A DNA stretch of 17,302 bases from assembly GCA_003131925.1 (NCBI GenBank), contig PKWC01000129.1, forward strand, positions 20,090 to 37,391, in the 5' to 3' direction. Under the pieces are notes generated by a model, which saw nothing but the letters and a program-made list of their open reading frames with translations, was not told the DNA's origin and ran no database searches. Positions within the stretch are counted from its first letter, which is position 1, and the number at the start of each line of letters is the position of its first letter. Shown here piece by piece: positions 14,182 through 17,302 of the stretch. This stretch comes from Alphaproteobacteria bacterium. GTDB lineage: Bacteria > Pseudomonadota > Alphaproteobacteria > Micropepsales > Micropepsaceae. The translations under genes and the position numbers were made by a program.

Positions 14182-15066
14182 TCAAGTAGCGTCGTTATGG
14201 CTTGCTGTGAGCGAGACAGTAACAACGTCCATTTTATAGGGGCCACGCGCAGAGGCGATAGCCACCATCATGTCCAGTTGCGCAATGACGACGCTATATC
14301 GCGTTTTTCGGTTGAACCCGAACGCATCTCGGTAATTTACAATCCCATAGCCATACAAAGCCTTGCCGCTATCGTCCCGCTGAATGTCGGCTATCTGCTG
14401 TCGGCTGAACGGAGTATGAGTCCGCGCCACAATGTTCACCGTCTGTTGAGGAAAGAGGACGGTTTCACTCTTTATGAGTTTGTTGACTGGATAGTGAAAT
14501 GGAAACCGTTCTGGCAACGGTTCCGGCAAAATGTCCAAAAAGCCTTCTCCGATCACCTTGAACGCCGGTGTCTGCCCGACATTTTTTACTTCAAAATCGG
14601 CAATCCAATTTCCGGTCTTAGTTATAGAGATTGTAAATGGTTTCGTCTCAATCAGGTCAGCGCGCTTCGGATTGACGCTCACGTAAGCTCGCAGTTGCCT
14701 TACAGCAACAAAGGCGATTATCAAAAACGTCACGAACAAAGCAATAGTCTGCAAAGCACCAACGACGATGGACGTAACGCCGATTACTCTAGCGTCTTTC
14801 GCCGTCGCCTCACGCTGTTGATAATCATCCTGCCACTCGGTTTTTTGTTCGCTATCTTTGGTATTTGGTGTGTTGAGAGCGGGCGCCCCATTGGCGGAGG
14901 TGCGAGCATTTTCGCTAGTGTTTTGCTGCCCGCCTTTGGATGGCTGTTGTACGGGGCTACTTTGTTCCGTTCGACTTGGAACTGGTGGCTGTGATGCTCG
15001 TTTGGCGCCCGGAGTCGGAACGGTCGCGGTCACCGCAATCAGGATCAGTGTTGCTATCTTTAGCAT
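14182..15066 (-). CDS. Membrane protein with extramembrane beta domain (second of a related pair)
   Basis: A 294-residue protein. The N-terminus (MLKIATLILIAVTATVPTPG) is a signal or anchor, followed by a Ser/Gln/Asn-rich linker (about 22-75), a charged helix, and one strong membrane span at about 95-122 (IGVTSIVVGALQTIALFVTF). Directly after it come QLRAYVSVN and a beta-rich domain with VKNVGQTPAFKV, a Phe-Ser-Arg segment and GIVNYRDAFG. The order membrane span, R-A-Y-V, N-x-G-Q-T-P-A, Y-x-D-x-F is shared with the product of the neighbouring gene 15134-16024. This architecture is common in hypothetical membrane proteins of proteobacteria; no function is known to me. It is the last gene of the operon, 67 bases after its neighbour. 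Confidence 0.82.
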   Translation of the reverse strand: MLKIATLILIAVTATVPTPGAKRASQPPVPSRTEQSSPVQQPSKGGQQNTSENARTSANGAPALNTPNTKDSEQKTEWQDDYQQREATAKDARVIGVTSIVVGALQTIALFVTFLIIAFVAVRQLRAYVSVNPKRADLIETKPFTISITKTGNWIADFEVKNVGQTPAFKVIGEGFLDILPEPLPERFPFHYPVNKLIKSETVLFPQQTVNIVARTHTPFSRQQIADIQRDDSGKALYGYGIVNYRDAFGFNRKTRYSVVIAQLDMMVAIASARGPYKMDVVTVSLTASHNDAT

Positions 15067-15133
15067 TCTCTATTTCCATTTGGAGTGCCACGCATTGAGC
15101 GCGGTAGCAGCGGCGGTAACTGCGTTAATTATC

Positions 15134-16024
15134 TCAAGTCATGAAGTTCAGTTTGGGGGCTACGGTGTCCCATCGGCCCAGCACATCGAGGTGCAGCCGA
15201 TTCGCCACAAATGGATCGGCACCGTAATGAAGCTGGAGAACTGCTTGAGTGCGCCTCGCAACCAATGGCTCAAAAATATCCGAGTATTCGACACCCAATC
15301 GCATCACGCACCTTCTCTCACCCCTGAATATGGCTGCGAGTTCTTCGTTGGTGAAATCAATGTGGGCTGCCGTAGCAGTTGTTCCGGCCCCAATAACCCC
15401 GACCCGCTTCTCTGGGACGCTGTTGAAATCTGGAAACACGACCCTTTCTTCCGACGCATACCACGCTTTCTCAGTATGAAAATAGACCAGAATTGCCGGG
15501 GTCTGGCCGCCGTTCTGCCAATGGAAATAGAACCTACTAATCGGAATTGGCTTACCGCCAGTAGCGGGATCAAGCGGACCTGCAATACGGACGGCTTGCG
15601 TCCCTCCCATCACCACGTAAGCACGTCTAGTTTTGACGACGTTATCTTGACTAGCTGCGAGTGTGCTAGCGGCGATGCGATTGGCCTCTCTTGCGACACC
15701 CAAACTCGCATCCATGTCCATGGCTTGTTGAGCAGACGATGCTTCGGCCTTGTCAATCGACTCTCTGGTGAGCCCCGCCAAATTTCGAGTCTGCCGCCAC
15801 AGACCAACATTGAAGACCGTCAAAAGGCCAGCAAAAACGGTACTCCAGAACGCGGCCGAGATGAACCATCGCCATGGATTTTCGTCGGGGGATACCTGGC
15901 TGGCATTGGCATGGGTGCCATGATCATGTGGATTACCCGTCGCGATAATCCATCCAAGTTCAACAGCGATAACCGCCATGACTAGAACGGCGGCCCAGAC
16001 GAGTCTGCGATCTGCGTCTCGCAC
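15134..16024 (-). CDS. Membrane protein with coiled coil and extramembrane beta domain (first of a related pair)
   Basis: A 296-residue protein starting at GTG 16024. It has two membrane spans (about 8-28, LVWAAVLVMAVIAVELGWII, and 52-74, WFISAAFWSTVFAGLLTVFN) with a short polar loop between them. A coiled-coil-like stretch (about 80-130, rich in Ala, Glu, Ser, Asp) leads to TRRAYVVMG and a beta domain with WQNGGQTPAILV, FTNEELAAIFRGE and GVEYSDIFE. The tail domain matches that of the 14182 gene in order of motifs. It begins 12 bases after the DUF6471 stop codon, so translational coupling and cotranscription are likely. The ribosome binding site is weak, consistent with coupling. Function unknown; a sensor or surface-exposed role is conceivable but not shown. 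Confidence 0.82.
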   Translation of the reverse strand: MRDADRRLVWAAVLVMAVIAVELGWIIATGNPHDHGTHANASQVSPDENPWRWFISAAFWSTVFAGLLTVFNVGLWRQTRNLAGLTRESIDKAEASSAQQAMDMDASLGVAREANRIAASTLAASQDNVVKTRRAYVVMGGTQAVRIAGPLDPATGGKPIPISRFYFHWQNGGQTPAILVYFHTEKAWYASEERVVFPDFNSVPEKRVGVIGAGTTATAAHIDFTNEELAAIFRGERRCVMRLGVEYSDIFEPLVARRTQAVLQLHYGADPFVANRLHLDVLGRWDTVAPKLNFMT

Positions 16025-16036
16025 GCCGATTGCCGC

Positions 16037-16276
16037 TCAGATGTCCCCTAACCTCACGTTTTCGACGCCCAGAGCCGTAAGGGAAGCGACAAAGAATGTC
16101 GCTGGAAACGTACCCCGATTCAGCTTGTTCGCGATAGACGCCTTGGTTTCGCCGTGGTCGTGCTTTTTCAGCTTTTCTGCCAATTCGTCGTATGTCACCC
16201 CTGACCGCTTTAGTTCGGCCTTCAAGTGCCGGGACACCCGGTCTTCCCAGCTAGGCTTTTTCTGCTTTCCTGCCAT
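16037..16276 (-). CDS. DUF6471 small HTH-like protein, candidate repressor
   Basis: A 79-residue protein from ATG 16276, preceded by TAGGAGTAGGAACC, a good ribosome binding site. After a basic start (MAGKQKKPSW) it reads EDRVSRHLKAELKRSGVTYD, then ELAEKLKKHDHGETKASIAN, then KLNRGTFPATFFVASLTALG. This fits DUF6471. The spacing (ELAEKL, an insertion, then a recognition-like helix ASIANKLNRG, then P-A-x-x-F-x-x-x-x-x-x-A-L-G-V) is that of an XRE-type helix-turn-helix, so I infer DNA binding. It is the first gene of an operon with two membrane proteins. Two operator-like palindromes lie upstream, one about 22 bases before its start, which suggests autoregulation. The frame is open upstream to 16531 but crosses the palindromes. 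Confidence 0.85.
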   Translation of the reverse strand: MAGKQKKPSWEDRVSRHLKAELKRSGVTYDELAEKLKKHDHGETKASIANKLNRGTFPATFFVASLTALGVENVRLGDI

Positions 16277-16297
16277 GGTTCCTACTCCTAAAAGAAA

Positions 16298-16315
16298 AGT
16301 CTCATATACGAGAAC
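16298..16315. promoter_or_regulatory. Operator-like palindrome, copy 2 (imperfect)
   Basis: AGTCTCATATACGAGAAC matches the perfect copy at 16340-16357 at 15 of 18 positions. It lies 22 bases upstream of the DUF6471 start, overlapping its ribosome-binding leader or -10 region (TATATG on the minus strand at 16308-16303). Its centre is 42 bases from that of copy 1. Confidence 0.75.
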
Positions 16316-16322
16316 TTTCCGC

Positions 16323-16352
16323 TTGACTAGCCCCCATGTGTTCTCATATATG
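16323..16352 (+). promoter_or_regulatory. Probable sigma70 promoter of the transposase-like gene
   Basis: TTGACT at 16323-16328 is a near-consensus -35; 17 bases on is ATATAT (16346-16351), or TATATG with an 18-base spacer. The -10 lies inside the perfect palindrome, so a protein bound there would block it. Confidence 0.55.
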
Positions 16353-16357
16353 AGAAC
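16340..16357. promoter_or_regulatory. Operator-like perfect 18-base palindrome, copy 1
   Basis: GTTCTCATATATGAGAAC equals its own reverse complement. It covers the -10 of the plus-strand promoter. It is far too long a perfect palindrome to be chance in a short intergenic gap that holds a second copy. Confidence 0.85.
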
Positions 16358-16382
16358 TAGAGGCTGGTTACGGGATAGGTCA

Positions 16383-17302
16383 ATGGCGAACGTGCTTCCG
16401 AGGGAAAAGCAGATTGCGGTGATCGCCGCACTCTGCGAGGGCGTGAGCATCCGGGCAACGGAAAGGCTTACGGGCGTCAACCGGGAAACGGTGATGAAGC
16501 TAGGTGCCCGCGTCGGGATGGGATGCGCCAAGGTTCACGGTCGCCTTATGCGCGATTTGAACGTGAGCCGCTTGGAGTTTGATGAAATCTGGCAGTTTGT
16601 TGGCAAGAAACGGAAAGCCGTTCGCGCTGGCGATCCTGCCACGGTTGGCGATCAATATACGTTCGTGGCGCTGGGCGGGTCATCCAAGGCGATTATCTCC
16701 TACTACACCGGCAAGCGCACCCATGAAGCCGCTGGGGCCTTTGCGAAAGACGTTCGCGCGCGGGTGCTAGGTGCTCCGGAAATTTCCACGGACGGCCTCA
16801 ACGCCTATCCTGTGGCGATTGAGGAGGCATTTAAGACCGAATGCAGCCACGGCGTTGTCGTGAAAGAATTTGCGGCGATGCACGCTGGCACCGACGCCCA
16901 TCACCGCTATTCTCCGGGCGAAGTCGTTTCCATCGAATATCGCAAGGTCGCTGGCGATCCGCGCGAAATCTCAACGTCTTTCATCGAACGCCAGAACCTT
17001 ACGATCCGGATGCAGCAACGCCGCTTCACGCGGCTGACAAACGCATTCAGCAAGAAATTCGAGCATCACGTCGCGGCATTCGCGCTCTATGCGGCTTGGT
17101 ACAATTTCTGCCGCGTGCACCAGACGCTCCGGATCACGCCAGCGATGCAGCTTGGCGTGACGGACCACATTTGGAGCATCGGCGAGCTAATCGACGCGGC
17201 GCTTGACGGAGAATTGCCTACGGGAACGACAACCGAAAACCCCACGAACCTTAATCCATCAGACGCGATCCAATCGACGCGCCATCACGGCCAATTCAAG
17301 GG
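16383..17302 (+). CDS. IS1-type DDE transposase-like protein, 3' end beyond window
   Basis: The frame is open from ATG 16383 to the edge (306 complete codons, no stop). The N-terminus holds a helix-turn-helix (about residues 16-40, ALCEGVSIRATERLTGVNRE). The DDE core follows: Asp67 in FDEIWQFVGKK, Asp137 in STDGLNAYP and Glu202 in FIERQNLTIRM, then RRFTRLTNAFSKK, YNFCRVHQTL and ITPAMQLGVTD. This is the IS1-related family. All three catalytic acids are present. A tail of about 30 polar residues follows the usual end. The left terminus of an IS would be expected near 16300-16380, but that space holds the operator pair and no inverted repeat that I can identify, so this may be a stably maintained gene rather than an active IS. 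It is divergent from the DUF6471 operon and likely shares its control. Confidence 0.88.
   Translation, partial: MANVLPREKQIAVIAALCEGVSIRATERLTGVNRETVMKLGARVGMGCAKVHGRLMRDLNVSRLEFDEIWQFVGKKRKAVRAGDPATVGDQYTFVALGGSSKAIISYYTGKRTHEAAGAFAKDVRARVLGAPEISTDGLNAYPVAIEEAFKTECSHGVVVKEFAAMHAGTDAHHRYSPGEVVSIEYRKVAGDPREISTSFIERQNLTIRMQQRRFTRLTNAFSKKFEHHVAAFALYAAWYNFCRVHQTLRITPAMQLGVTDHIWSIGELIDAALDGELPTGTTTENPTNLNPSDAIQSTRHHGQFK

Noticed and set aside
14858..15985. 375-residue plus-strand frame
   Set aside because: Antisense to both membrane-protein genes, which have coherent spans and matching motifs.

Overview
The window looks like chromosomal DNA of a GC-rich alphaproteobacterium. The evidence is high-GC codon use, a large TonB-dependent receptor, small secreted proteins with Sec signals ending in A-x-A, the common alphaproteobacterial pairing of a DUF5681 protein with a terminase, and several families of proteobacterial palindromic intergenic repeats. 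Genus cannot be read from the sequence. Much of the window is accessory DNA: repeats, decayed genes, an orphan phage packaging pair and a transposase-related locus.

Layout. 1-48 is the 5' part of a tRNA-Ser(GCU) on the minus strand. 87-850 holds a small hypothetical gene and a convergent zinc-ribbon gene with touching stops. 1375-1806 is a tandem-CBS protein. 2117-4639 is a run of four exported, low-complexity proteins on the plus strand; three share a short motif (S/T-P-x-E-x3-T-x2-L-N-x-Q-Q) and the last carries a PRC-barrel-like C-terminal domain. 4888-5742 is an FkbM-type methyltransferase of lower GC, followed (reading right) by a frameshifted retropepsin-like aspartic protease gene (5818-6248), a terminator, and a second decayed gene (6485-6933). 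7380-10169 is a 929-residue TonB-dependent receptor. 10170-11078 is mostly non-coding but has one short gene (10504-10668) and a long inverted repeat. 11079-13926 holds an orphan phage terminase pair on the minus strand, interrupted by a small exported protein gene on the plus strand, a possible 43-residue ORF and a nested palindromic repeat array.

The most interesting part is 14061-17302. A three-gene minus-strand operon encodes an HTH-like DUF6471 protein followed by two membrane proteins with the same architecture. It ends at a bidirectional terminator. It diverges from an IS1-type DDE transposase gene that runs off the right edge. The 106-base divergent promoter holds two copies of an 18-base operator-like palindrome, one perfect and one with 15 of 18 matches, with centres 42 bases apart (four helical turns). 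The simplest reading is that the DUF6471 protein represses both transcription units. Why a transposase-like protein should be co-regulated with two membrane proteins is not known to me and is the main lead here.
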